Assembly: GCF_024710765.1 (NCBI RefSeq)
Contig: NZ_JANJUE010000180.1
Span: 1 to 52,909, forward strand
From: Pseudoxanthomonas sp.
Lineage (GTDB): Bacteria > Pseudomonadota > Gammaproteobacteria > Xanthomonadales > Xanthomonadaceae
Direction: 5' to 3'
Length of the DNA: 52,909 nucleotides
The notes under the pieces were generated by a model. That model did no database searches, had not been told where the DNA came from, and was given only the letters and a program-made list of their open reading frames with translations. The translations under genes were made by a program, and so were the position numbers. Position 1 is the stretch's first letter. Each line of letters starts with the position of its first letter. Shown in pieces: positions 45,450 through 52,909 of the stretch.

Positions 45450-45901
45450 CTTTTACCGCATGTGGGCGGATTGCGTCAGCCGTCGGGTGATACAGGCCAT
45501 GCGGGCGTCCAGTTCCATCGAGCGATTTCAAGGTGTCGTGGATGCATTGCCGCCATCAGGTTGTCGGGCATCGCGTGCGGATTTCCTGGCCAGTCGCGTC
45601 TTGTCGGCGAGCGAGGGAGGCACTCGGGCGTTTGGATGGCGGGTTCTGTCCTGATCCCGGCGCACCGACGTCACCGGCTCCGACCTGCCCCCACCCCAAC
45701 CTTCCCCCGCAAGCGGGGGAGGGAGCCGCTTTTTTTCCGGCGGCAGAGAAATGAGCGAAGAGAAAGAAAGCCCCTTCCCCCGTTCACGGGGGAAGGCTCG
45801 GATGGGGGCCAGCGGTATGCCGGGCACTCGATTGGCCAGACGCAAAAAAAAGCCGGGCATGGCCCGGCTCTTCCACAAGCATCACGATGAAACCGGGTGG
45901 A
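45450..45901. repeat. Gene-free stretch with short inverted repeats
   Basis: About 450 bases between the DUF454 gene and the oligopeptidase gene without a credible gene. Two G/C-tract hairpins stand out: CTTCCCCCGCAAGCGGGGG at about 45702-45720 and CCTTCCCCCGTTCACGGGGG at about 45774-45793. Related hairpins occur on the other side of the same oligopeptidase gene (48119-48176), so the gene is flanked by related units. The stretch ends in the terminator at 45843-45869. Confidence 0.7.
45843..45869 (-). terminator. Rho-independent terminator after the oligopeptidase gene
   Basis: On the minus strand a perfect 8-bp stem AGCCGGGC/GCCCGGCT with a 3-base loop (45851-45869) is followed by eight T residues. 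It lies 33 bases past the stop codon at 45902. This is the clearest intrinsic terminator of the window. Confidence 0.95.
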
Positions 45902-48022
45902 TTACTTCACCGCGGTGTCCGCACCCAGCTGATCCAGCACGAACGCGTAGTACTCCGACATTTCCTGGTAGCGACGGAAGCGGCCGGACTTGCCGCCGTG
46001 GCCGGCTTCCATGTTGGTGCGGAACAGCACCGGCAGCTTGCCGGTGTTGACGTCGCGCAGGCGGGCGACGTACTTGGCCGGCTCCCAGTACTGCACCTGC
46101 GAGTCCCACAGGCCGGTGCCGACGAAGATTGCCGGATAGGCGTGCGACTTGAGGTTGTCGTATGGCGAGTAGGTGACGATGTAGTCGTAGAACTCCTTCT
46201 TCTCCGGATTGCCCCACTCGTCGTATTCGTTGGTGGTCAGCGGGATGGTCGGATCCAGCATGGTGGTGACCACGTCCACGAACGGCACCTGCGAGACGAT
46301 CGCGCGGTACTTGTCCGGCGCCAGGTTGGTGATCGCGCCCATCAGCAGGCCGCCGGCGCTGCCGCCCATCGCGGCGACGCGGTCCTTGGCCGCATAACCT
46401 TGCTTGACCAGCGCGTCGGTGACGTCGACGAAGTCGGTGAAGGTGTTCTTCTTGTGCAGCAGCTTGCCGTTGTCGTACCAGGCCCGGCCCATTTCCTGGC
46501 CACCGCGGATGTGGGCGATGGCGTAGACCATGCCGCGATCCAGCAGGCTGACCACCGGACCACTGAAGCCCGGATCCATCGACGCACCGTAGCTGCCGTA
46601 GCCGTACTGCAACAGGGCGGCGGTGCCGTCTTTCTTGAACCCATTCTTGTAGACCAGCGACACCGGCACCTTGGTGCCGTCGCGGGCCTCGACCCACACG
46701 CGCTCGGTGGTGTACTTCGTCGCGTCATAGCCGATGACCGGCTGCTGCTTGAGCTGGCGACGCTCCCCGGTCTTCGTGTTCAGTTCATAGGTCGTGGCCG
46801 GCGTGGTCATCGAGGTGTAGCTGTAACGCAGCCAGTCGGTGTCGTGCTCGGAATTGACGTCCAGGCCCATCGAGTAGGCCGGCTCGTCGGCCTTCACGTA
46901 TTCCTCCTTGCCGTCGGCGCGCAGCAGGCGGATCCGCTCCAGGCCCTCGGAACGCTCGCTGATGGCGGTGAAGCCGTCGAACAGTTCGAAGCCTTCGATA
47001 TAGACCTTGTCGCTGTGCGGCACCCACTCCTTCCATTGGTCGCGGGAAGTGGCGCCATCGGGCGCGGTCATGATCTTGAAGTTCTGCGCGTTCCAGTTGG
47101 TGCGGATGACCCAGCGGCCGTCCAGGTGATCGGCGCTGTATTCGACGTCGCGCTCGCGTGGCGCGAGCACGGTGAACTCGGCCGGATTGGCGGCCGGCGC
47201 GCAGCGCGACTCGGACGAGACCGTGCTTTCCACGCCGATGCAGATGAATTTGTCGTCGCGGGTGCGGCCGATGCCCATGTAGAAGCTGTCGTCCTTCTCC
47301 TCGTAGACCAGCACGTCCTGCGAGGCCGGCGTGCCCAGCACGTGCTTCTTCACCCGTACGGTCAGCAGGGTCTCGGGATCGTTCTCGACGTAGAACAGGG
47401 TCTTGTTGTCGTCCGCCCAGACCAGGTTGGGCGACACACCGGTGATCTGGTCCGGGTACAACTCGCCGGTGGCCAGGTTCTTGAACTTGATGACGTACTG
47501 GCGGCGACCGACCGCGTCCTCGGCGTAGGCGAGAATGCCGTTGTCCTGGGTGACCTCGTAGTCGCCGACGCTGTAATAGCCCTTGCCTTCGGCCAGCGCG
47601 TTGACGTCCAGCAGCACTTCCTCGGCCGCTTCCATGCTGCCCTTGCGGCGGGCATGCACCGGATAGTCCTTGCCGGTCTCGAAACGGGTGTAGTACCAGT
47701 AGCCGCGCTCGCGGTACGGCACGCTGCTGTCGTCCTGCTTGATGCGGCCGACGATCTCCTTGTAGAGCGCTTCCTGCAACGGCTTGAGCGGCGCCATCAG
47801 CGCGTCGGCGTATTCGTTCTCGGCCTTGAGGTAGGCGAGCATTTCGGGATTCTTGCGATCGTCGTCACGCAGCCAGTAGTACTCGTCGTTGCGCTCGGCG
47901 CCGAACGGTGCCTTGACCACGTGCGGCTTCCTGGCGGCATCGGGCGGCGTGAGGTCGGCGGCGGCGGAAGCGAAGGGAGCGGTCATCAGTACGGTCGCGA
48001 ACAGGAAGGAAGTCGTTTTCAT
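45902..48022 (-). CDS. Exported oligopeptidase B-like serine peptidase (S9)
   Basis: 706 residues with a signal peptide (MKTTSFLFATVLMTAPFASA). The N-terminal seven-bladed propeller opens with the S9A pattern RNDEYYWLRDDDRKNPEMLA. The catalytic domain has the nucleophile Ser555 in MGGSAGGLLMG, an Asp in VGTGLWDSQVQYWEP and His in MEAGHGGKSGRF. The IRGGQEMGRAWYDNGKLLHK segment is typical of oligopeptidase B (PtrB), which cuts after Arg and Lys in short peptides. E. coli PtrB is cytoplasmic; here export to the periplasm is predicted. It is adjacent to a paralogous S9 gene in the same direction. Confidence 0.93.
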   Translation of the reverse strand: MKTTSFLFATVLMTAPFASAAADLTPPDAARKPHVVKAPFGAERNDEYYWLRDDDRKNPEMLAYLKAENEYADALMAPLKPLQEALYKEIVGRIKQDDSSVPYRERGYWYYTRFETGKDYPVHARRKGSMEAAEEVLLDVNALAEGKGYYSVGDYEVTQDNGILAYAEDAVGRRQYVIKFKNLATGELYPDQITGVSPNLVWADDNKTLFYVENDPETLLTVRVKKHVLGTPASQDVLVYEEKDDSFYMGIGRTRDDKFICIGVESTVSSESRCAPAANPAEFTVLAPRERDVEYSADHLDGRWVIRTNWNAQNFKIMTAPDGATSRDQWKEWVPHSDKVYIEGFELFDGFTAISERSEGLERIRLLRADGKEEYVKADEPAYSMGLDVNSEHDTDWLRYSYTSMTTPATTYELNTKTGERRQLKQQPVIGYDATKYTTERVWVEARDGTKVPVSLVYKNGFKKDGTAALLQYGYGSYGASMDPGFSGPVVSLLDRGMVYAIAHIRGGQEMGRAWYDNGKLLHKKNTFTDFVDVTDALVKQGYAAKDRVAAMGGSAGGLLMGAITNLAPDKYRAIVSQVPFVDVVTTMLDPTIPLTTNEYDEWGNPEKKEFYDYIVTYSPYDNLKSHAYPAIFVGTGLWDSQVQYWEPAKYVARLRDVNTGKLPVLFRTNMEAGHGGKSGRFRRYQEMSEYYAFVLDQLGADTAVK

Positions 48023-48118
48023 GGATGGGGTCCGTTCCGGCGGGATGCAATGGTCGGGCGATCGGGGTTGGCGGCGGTTGCGTCACGGCCGCGGGTTCGC
48101 CCCATCCGCCCTTCGGGC

Positions 48119-48176
48119 ACCTTCCCCGCACGCGAGGGAAGGAAACTGTCCGGCCTTCCCGTGAACGGGGAAGGCC
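48119..48176. repeat. Short inverted repeats between the two S9 peptidase genes
   Basis: Two imperfect hairpins, CCTTCCCCGCACGCGAGGGA at about 48120-48139 and GCCTTCCCGTGAACGGGGAA at about 48153-48172, resemble those downstream of the oligopeptidase gene at 45702-45793. They lie in the 169-base gap between the two peptidase genes. They could limit read-through or stabilise the upstream mRNA. Confidence 0.65.
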
Positions 48177-48191
48177 TTCATGCGCTTGCGC

Positions 48192-50291
48192 TTACTTGGC
48201 CAGCTGTTGCCACAGGAACGTGTAGGCCAGCGCGCTCATGTGCGCGGCCTGGGCGTTGTTGGCCGCGCCGCCGTGGCCGCCTTCGATGTTCTCGTAGTAG
48301 CGCACGTCCTTGTTGGCTTCCAGCATCTTGGCCATCATCTTGCGCGCGTGGCCGGGGTGGACGCGGTCATCGCGCGTGGAGGTGGTGAACAGGGTTGCCG
48401 GATAGGTCTTGGCCGGATCGAACAGGTGGTACGGCGAGAAGGTCTTGATGTAGTCCCAGTCGGCCGTGTCCGGATTGCCGTACTCGGCCATCCACGATGC
48501 GCCGGCCAGCAGGTGGCTGTAACGCTTCATGTCCAGCAGCGGCACCTGCACGACGACCGCGCCGAACAGTTCCGGATACTGGGTCAGCATGTTGCCCATC
48601 AGCAGGCCACCGTTGCTGCCGCCCTGGGTGCCCAGGCGCTTGGCGGTGGTGATCTTGCGCGCGACCAGATCCTGCGCGACTGCGGCAAAGTCCTCGTAGG
48701 CCTTGTGGCGGTTGGCCTTCAGCGCGGCCTGGTGCCAGCGCGGGCCGTACTCGCCGCCGCCGCGGATGTTGGCGACCACGTACACGCCGCCCTTCTCCAG
48801 CCAGCCCTTGCCGACCGCGCCGGAATAGGCCGGCGTCAGCGAGACTTCGAAGCCGCCATAGCCGTACAGCAGGGTCGGGGTGTTGCCATCGAGCTTCAGG
48901 TCCTTCGGGCGCACCACGAAGTAAGGCACCTTGGTGCCGTCCTTGGAGGTGGCGAAGTGCTGTTCGATGACGTCCTTGGAGCCGTCGAAGAACGCCGGCA
49001 TCGTCTTCAGCTGTTCCGGCTGCTTGCCGATCTCGGCCAGCGACAGGGTGGTCGGGGTCAGGTAGTCGGTGGCGGTCAGCCACACCGCGTCGCTTTCGTC
49101 CGCATCGACCGCGCTGACACCGAGGGTGCCGAACGCGGGCGCGCCGACGAACGCGCTCTTCTTCCAGCCGCCTTCGCCGGGGGTCAGCACGCTGAGCTTG
49201 TTCTTGACGTCCTCCAGGACGTTCAGCACCAGGTGATGGCGGGTGAAGGTGAAGCTGGCCAGCGAGGTGCGATCGGTCGGCTCGAACAGCACGTCGAATT
49301 CGCGCTTGCCGGCCATGAAGTCATCGATCCTGGAGACCAGCAGCGAACCGGCCTTGTAGGTCTTGCCGCCGACGGTCCACGGCTCGCGCAGTTCCAGGGT
49401 CAGCCATTCGCGGAACGCGCCCTTGTTGACCGAGTTGGGCACATCGATCTTGACCAGCTTGCCGTCCGCGCCGCGCAGGAACAGTTCGTCGTTGTAGAAC
49501 GCCAGGGTGCGGCTGACGAAGTCGCGCTGGAAACCCGGCGTGTCGTCGTGGAACGCGGCGATGTACATGTCGTCCGGCTTGCCTTCGTAGACCACGCTGG
49601 CCGCCGACAGCGGGGTGCCGCGCTTCCACTCCTTGACGATGCGCGGATAACCGGAGGTGGTCATGCTGCCTTCGCCGAAATCGGTGAAGACGTAGACGGT
49701 GTCGGCGTCCTTCCAGCCCAGGCCGCCCTTGGCTTCCGGACGATAGAAGCCGTCCTTGAGGAAAGTCTTGGTGGTCAGGTCGAATTCGCGGGTCTCGTCG
49801 GCGTCGGCGCCGCCGCGCGAGAGCGCGATCAGGCAGCGGGTGTAGTCCGGCTTGCGGCAATCCGCGCCGTGCCAGACCCAGTTCTTGCCCTCGGCCTTGT
49901 TCAGCGCGTCCAGGTCCAGCACGGTTTCCCACTGCGGCTGCGGCTTGCGGTATTCCTCCAGCGTGGTGCGGCGCCACAGGCCGCGCTCGTGCTGCTTGTC
50001 CTTCCAGAAGTTGTAGTAGTGTGGGCCGATTTTCTGCACGCCCGGAATCTTGGCGTCCGAATCCAGGATGGCCAGGATGCTGGCTTCCAGCTCCTTGAAC
50101 GCCGGGGTGGAGGCGATCTCGGCCTCGGCCTTGGCGTTCTGGGCGCGCACCCAGTCCAGCTGCTTCTGGCCTTCCACCTCTTCCAGCCACGCGTAGGGGT
50201 CGTTGGCCACGGTTTTCTGCTCCTGGGCGTGGCCGCTGACGGCGGCGGCGGCAAGGCCTGCCGCCAGGCAGGCATGGACGAGCTTGGACAT
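48192..50291 (-). CDS. Exported prolyl oligopeptidase (S9A)
   Basis: 699 residues with a signal peptide (KLVHACLAAGLAAAAVSGHA). The propeller opens with NDPYAWLEEVEGQKQLDWVR. Catalytic residues are Ser559 in GTQGGSNGGLLMGN, Asp in STRDDRVHPGHARK and His in IEGGHGGAANNAQ, as in prolyl endopeptidases. NIRGGGEYGPRWHQAALKAN is also diagnostic. It cleaves proline-containing short peptides, here in the periplasm. It is followed by the oligopeptidase B-like gene on the same strand, and the two may work together on imported peptides. Confidence 0.95.
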   Translation of the reverse strand: MSKLVHACLAAGLAAAAVSGHAQEQKTVANDPYAWLEEVEGQKQLDWVRAQNAKAEAEIASTPAFKELEASILAILDSDAKIPGVQKIGPHYYNFWKDKQHERGLWRRTTLEEYRKPQPQWETVLDLDALNKAEGKNWVWHGADCRKPDYTRCLIALSRGGADADETREFDLTTKTFLKDGFYRPEAKGGLGWKDADTVYVFTDFGEGSMTTSGYPRIVKEWKRGTPLSAASVVYEGKPDDMYIAAFHDDTPGFQRDFVSRTLAFYNDELFLRGADGKLVKIDVPNSVNKGAFREWLTLELREPWTVGGKTYKAGSLLVSRIDDFMAGKREFDVLFEPTDRTSLASFTFTRHHLVLNVLEDVKNKLSVLTPGEGGWKKSAFVGAPAFGTLGVSAVDADESDAVWLTATDYLTPTTLSLAEIGKQPEQLKTMPAFFDGSKDVIEQHFATSKDGTKVPYFVVRPKDLKLDGNTPTLLYGYGGFEVSLTPAYSGAVGKGWLEKGGVYVVANIRGGGEYGPRWHQAALKANRHKAYEDFAAVAQDLVARKITTAKRLGTQGGSNGGLLMGNMLTQYPELFGAVVVQVPLLDMKRYSHLLAGASWMAEYGNPDTADWDYIKTFSPYHLFDPAKTYPATLFTTSTRDDRVHPGHARKMMAKMLEANKDVRYYENIEGGHGGAANNAQAAHMSALAYTFLWQQLAK

Positions 50292-50391
50292 GAAGGAAAC
50301 TCCGGATCGAAGACAATTCCTTCACGCTAGCACAAGTCCGCGACCGCCCTCCCCTGTCGAACGTCAGTGCGGCGGCGGGCGCGGGCCAGGC

Positions 50392-50706
50392 TCAGGCGGT
50401 CCGCAACCAGGTGGCGCGCGGGGCCCGCACCCGGCGGCGCGCCTGCGGGCGGCCACGCCGGCGGCTGGCGTCCCGATGCCACAGCGGCAGGCGGAAGCGG
50501 TGCAGCGCCCACCAGGCCGCCAGCGGCATACCGACCAGCCACAGTGGTGCCCACCCCAGCCAGGGGATCTGCCCGCGGGCCAGCGGGAACAGCAGCACCA
50601 GCGCCAGGCCAATCGCAACGACGCGGCGCAACAACCTTTCGAGCTGCGGGTCCGGCGCGCGGGACAGGCGGGCGTCGGCGGAAATCGAATGTACAAAGTC
50701 GCGCAT
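50392..50706 (-). CDS. Small membrane protein with basic C-terminus, unknown function
   Basis: 104 residues with two hydrophobic segments (VVAIGLALVLLFPLARGQIP and LWLVGMPLAAWWALHRF) and a very Arg-rich C-terminal third (RDASRRRGRPQARRRVRAPR). No family is recognised. The ATG is at 50706. The composition at the end is close to what a random high-GC frame would give, but the membrane segments and orientation in an otherwise empty gap favour a real gene. It is divergent from the lipocalin gene. Confidence 0.6.
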   Translation of the reverse strand: MRDFVHSISADARLSRAPDPQLERLLRRVVAIGLALVLLFPLARGQIPWLGWAPLWLVGMPLAAWWALHRFRLPLWHRDASRRRGRPQARRRVRAPRATWLRTA

Positions 50707-50870
50707 GGCAGGGCTCCGGTGGACAGGGCTCCAGCCTGCCGCGCCGCCTTCTCACGGGCTGCGACGCTTCGCGCCGGCCGGAGATTCTCGCCTTCATGCC
50801 GATATGCGATATTCGCGTTGCCCGGCGTTCCCGCGACGGGTCGCGACGATCCATCACCCAGGAGTCCTGC

Positions 50871-51467
50871 ATGTCCCCATCGCTGTGCCGTCTTCGCGCC
50901 GTCCTGACGTGCGCCCTGATTGCCGCGGTGACTGCCTGTGCCAGCCAGAGCGAAACCCGGCCGATGGGCCTGGAGACGGTGCAGGCGGCGGAGATCGACC
51001 TGCCGCGCTTCATGGGGACGTGGTACGTGACGGCGCACATTCCGTACTTCGCCGAGCGTGGCCACGTGACCGGACGCTACGAGTACACCGCCCGCGAAGG
51101 CGACCGCATCGGCGTGCGCTACCTGCATCGCGAGGGCTTCGATGAGCCTGAACAGGTCCGCGAAGCGCGCGCCTCGGTGAAGGGCGGCAGCGGCAACCGC
51201 GACTGGACCCTGTGGTTCGTCGGCGTGGTCCCGGCCAAGTTCCACATCCTGGAGGTCGCGCCGGACTATTCCTGGGCGCTGATCAGCTATCCCGAGCGCG
51301 ATCTGGGCTGGATATTCTCGCGCTCGCCGGACATGGACGATGCGCTCTACCAGCAGCTCATCCGCAAGATGCGCGACTACGGCGTCAACGCGCGCCAGCT
51401 CGTCCGCGAGCCGCAGACCCCGGCGCAGGTGGGCCAACCGGGCTTCGCGGATCCGAAGAATCCCTGA
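50871..51467 (+). CDS. Bacterial lipocalin (Blc-like lipoprotein)
   Basis: 198 residues from the ATG at 50871, with a ggag ribosome site. A lipoprotein signal (RLRAVLTCALIAAVTACASQ) anchors it to a membrane, most likely the outer membrane. The lipocalin fold is marked by GTWYVTAHIPYFAERG near the start and the WTLWFVGVVPAKFHILEVAP and DYSWALISYPERDLGWIFSR segments later. Blc binds lysophospholipids or fatty acids and is often stress-induced. The C-terminal tail (QTPAQVGQPGFADPKNP) is a short extension. Confidence 0.9.
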   Translation: MSPSLCRLRAVLTCALIAAVTACASQSETRPMGLETVQAAEIDLPRFMGTWYVTAHIPYFAERGHVTGRYEYTAREGDRIGVRYLHREGFDEPEQVREARASVKGGSGNRDWTLWFVGVVPAKFHILEVAPDYSWALISYPERDLGWIFSRSPDMDDALYQQLIRKMRDYGVNARQLVREPQTPAQVGQPGFADPKNP

Positions 51468-51782
51468 ATCGGGAATCGGGAATCGGAGTCAGGTTCCGCT
51501 TCGGCTCGCCCTCGACCCGCCATTCGGCTGTTGAGGAGCGTGGGAAAGGGGGACCGAGGGGACTTAAGGGGAATTGACCGTCCGGGCGCCGGGAGGCGTT
51601 TGTTTCCTGCGCGAAGAGCAAGCGCTCCTCAACAGCCGAATGGTGGGTCCATCCCCCGTCACCCGCTTCGCGGGTGCCCGCCCCCTTCTGCGAAGGGGGC
51701 TATCGGAGCGATCTTTCTCCGCCACCGTCGCTGCGGCACGGTGGTTGACCTGCCGTTCAAAGCGTTTTTCCGTGCCCGCCGC
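51468..51782. repeat. Gene-free stretch with a 136-bp inverted-repeat element
   Basis: About 315 bases between the lipocalin and WYL-regulator genes. A GGGAATC repeat (51470-51490) is followed by an element whose 27-base ends, 51514-51540 and 51623-51649, are reverse complements at 26 of 27 positions and share the core CGGCTGTTGAGGAGCG. A G-tract hairpin of the CCCGCTTCGCGGG type (51660-51680) comes next. The same modules occur at 28569-28950 and 41750-42009. It may be a small non-autonomous mobile element. Confidence 0.7.
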
Positions 51783-52757
51783 TCAGCGCTTCTTGTCGTA
51801 GTTGGACAGCGCCAGTTCCAGCAGCGACTTGGCCTGCTCGCGCAGCACCGACGGTTCGACGATTTCCGCGTCGGCGCCGTAGTGCAGGATGTCCATCAAC
51901 AGCTCGCGTGAAACGCTGTAGGGCACCTTCAGTTCATAGCGGCCATCCGGCAACAGGCGCCCTTGTTGCTTGGAATGCCATTGCTCGTCGGCGACCCAGC
52001 GCGCGGCCTTGGGGCTGAACAGGATCGTCGCCCAGCCCTTGGGCTCGCCGGAGAAGATGCCGTAGCTCGACGCCAGGTGCTGGTTGAGATCCTCGTTGGA
52101 CAGATCCTGCGCCGCATCCTCCAGCAGGCGGGCGCCGCCGACGCGATCCACGGCGAAGCTGCGCAACGCCTTGCGTTCGTGATCCCAGGCGTCCAGGTAC
52201 CAGTTGTCGCGGTAGTGGGTGATGCGCTGCGGCGAAACCGTGCGGCGGGTGCGCTCGTCCGTGGAACGGGCGCGGTATTCGAATGCCAGCTGCTTGCGCT
52301 CCAGCACCGCCGAGGCCACCGTGCGGAAGCTGGCTTCGTCCAGCCGGCGCCCGCGGTGCGGAATCACCCGCACCCGGTCCACCGGCCATTGCGATACGCC
52401 GGCATGATCGGCAAGCAGGCCCTCGATGCGCTTCTGCAGTGGCGCCAGCGCGCCGGACAGCACGCCGCCGCCGGTGCGCACCAGCAGCTGCTGGGCCGCC
52501 AGCAAGGCGTAGAGTTCTTCCGAACTCAGCCACAGGCCGGGCAGCTCGAACCGTTCGCCTTCGGCCGCCTCGTAGCGGAAGCCGGCTTCGCCGTCGCCCT
52601 CGATGGGCGCCATCAGCGCATCGCGCAGGTATGCCAGGTCGCGGTAGACGGTGGCGCGCGAGCAGCCGAGTTCCTCCTGCAGGCGCTTGACCGTGACCGG
52701 GTAGCGCGACGCCTTCAGGATGCGATGCAGGGCGGTGATGCGTTCGATCTTGTCCAT
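51783..52757 (-). CDS. WYL-domain transcriptional regulator (DeoR-type HTH)
   Basis: 324 residues from the ATG at 52757; an open frame extends upstream into low-complexity sequence and is ignored. The N-terminal helix-turn-helix is KIERITALHRILKASRYPVT followed by LQEELGCSRATVYRDLAYLR. The WYL domain contains SPQRITHYRDNWYLDAWDHE, and the C-terminal extension (WCX) follows (VPYSVSRELLMDILHYGADA). WYL proteins bind DNA and sense nucleotides or nucleic acid, sometimes controlling defence or DNA-damage genes. No target gene is visible here. Confidence 0.92.
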   Translation of the reverse strand: MDKIERITALHRILKASRYPVTVKRLQEELGCSRATVYRDLAYLRDALMAPIEGDGEAGFRYEAAEGERFELPGLWLSSEELYALLAAQQLLVRTGGGVLSGALAPLQKRIEGLLADHAGVSQWPVDRVRVIPHRGRRLDEASFRTVASAVLERKQLAFEYRARSTDERTRRTVSPQRITHYRDNWYLDAWDHERKALRSFAVDRVGGARLLEDAAQDLSNEDLNQHLASSYGIFSGEPKGWATILFSPKAARWVADEQWHSKQQGRLLPDGRYELKVPYSVSRELLMDILHYGADAEIVEPSVLREQAKSLLELALSNYDKKR

Positions 52758-52829
52758 GCCATGATTATGGCCGAGCCGTGGCCGTTTTCGCCGCCCGGTT
52801 CGCGTTGGCATATGTACGGACCTGGCCGC

Positions 52830-52909
52830 GTGGGGCCCGGCGGGGCCCCGGGCCCCGGGCGCCGCCCCGCCCCCCCGGCACCCCCCACCCACGGCCCCCA
52901 CCCGCCCCG
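52830..52909. other. Low-complexity G/C end, probably artefact
   Basis: The last ~80 bases are almost only G and C in long runs (for example GGGGCCCCGGGCCCCGGG, then runs of C). No gene, repeat family or structure seen elsewhere in the window explains it. It sits at the edge of the sequence, upstream of the WYL-regulator gene, and is best read as poor base calling at a contig end. Confidence 0.6.

Noticed and set aside
45455-45840. Possible small genes between the DUF454 gene and the oligopeptidase gene.
   Set aside because: Short frames here cross G/C hairpins, lack ribosome sites and show no protein-like pattern.

Overview
The window is chromosomal DNA from a high-GC gammaproteobacterium. 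The best fit is the Xanthomonadaceae/Lysobacteraceae (Lysobacter, Luteimonas, Pseudoxanthomonas or similar). The main evidence is gene order: mreB-mreC-mreD-mrdA-rodA-mltB-rlpA-dacA, and lptM-dapF-DUF484-xerC-hslV-hslU. Secreted peptidases are abundant, and intergenic repeats built on GGGAATC or on 28-bp palindromic units are common. I assign no species. Nearly all genes use G/C-ending codons, and many neighbours overlap by 4 bases (ATGA/GTGA), which suggests compact, translationally coupled operons. No tRNA, rRNA, CRISPR array, prophage or insertion sequence with a transposase was seen.

Layout. 1-7 kb holds the C-terminal part of a PQQ-dependent dehydrogenase, a secreted PNGase A-like protein, a small membrane protein, an ankyrin protein, a secreted HExxH peptidase and an unrecognised secreted protein. 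7-9 kb holds a MerR regulator divergent from a methyltransferase-DUF2938 operon, with a clear 20-bp operator palindrome in a 19-bp-spacer promoter. 9-12 kb is a large, visibly less GC-rich gene for a secreted protein of about 955 residues with a C-terminal LAS/M74-like zinc peptidase motif. 12-22 kb is the rod-shape and peptidoglycan cluster, all on the minus strand: MreB filament, MreC/MreD, PBP2, RodA, the lytic enzymes MltB and RlpA, and the D,D-carboxypeptidase.

22-30 kb has a PfkB-family kinase, a MASE1-GGDEF diguanylate cyclase, an operon of M1 aminopeptidase, alpha/beta hydrolase and lipoprotein, and ubiE. 30-39 kb has an EmrB/EmrA-type efflux pair, a secreted metzincin-like protease, a yeast-type cytosine deaminase, a MarR regulator with a coupled membrane protein under a perfect 36-bp palindrome, a class C beta-lactamase-fold hydrolase, a NarL-type two-component pair and a small alpha/beta hydrolase. 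39-45.5 kb has hslVU, xerC, the DUF484 gene, dapF, lptM and a DUF454 protein. 45.9-50.3 kb carries two adjacent exported S9 serine peptidases (oligopeptidase B-like and prolyl oligopeptidase). A small membrane protein, a lipocalin and a WYL-domain regulator follow.

The exported hydrolases (PNGase A-like, HExxH, LAS-type, M1, metzincin, two S9 enzymes) suggest an organism that degrades external protein, glycoprotein and perhaps cell walls. The most unusual items are the LAS-type fusion protein, the two palindromic operators, the CueR-like Cys-x7-Cys MerR protein controlling a non-copper operon, and a MITE-like 136-bp element near 51.5 kb. The last ~80 bases are low-complexity G/C and look like a poor contig end.
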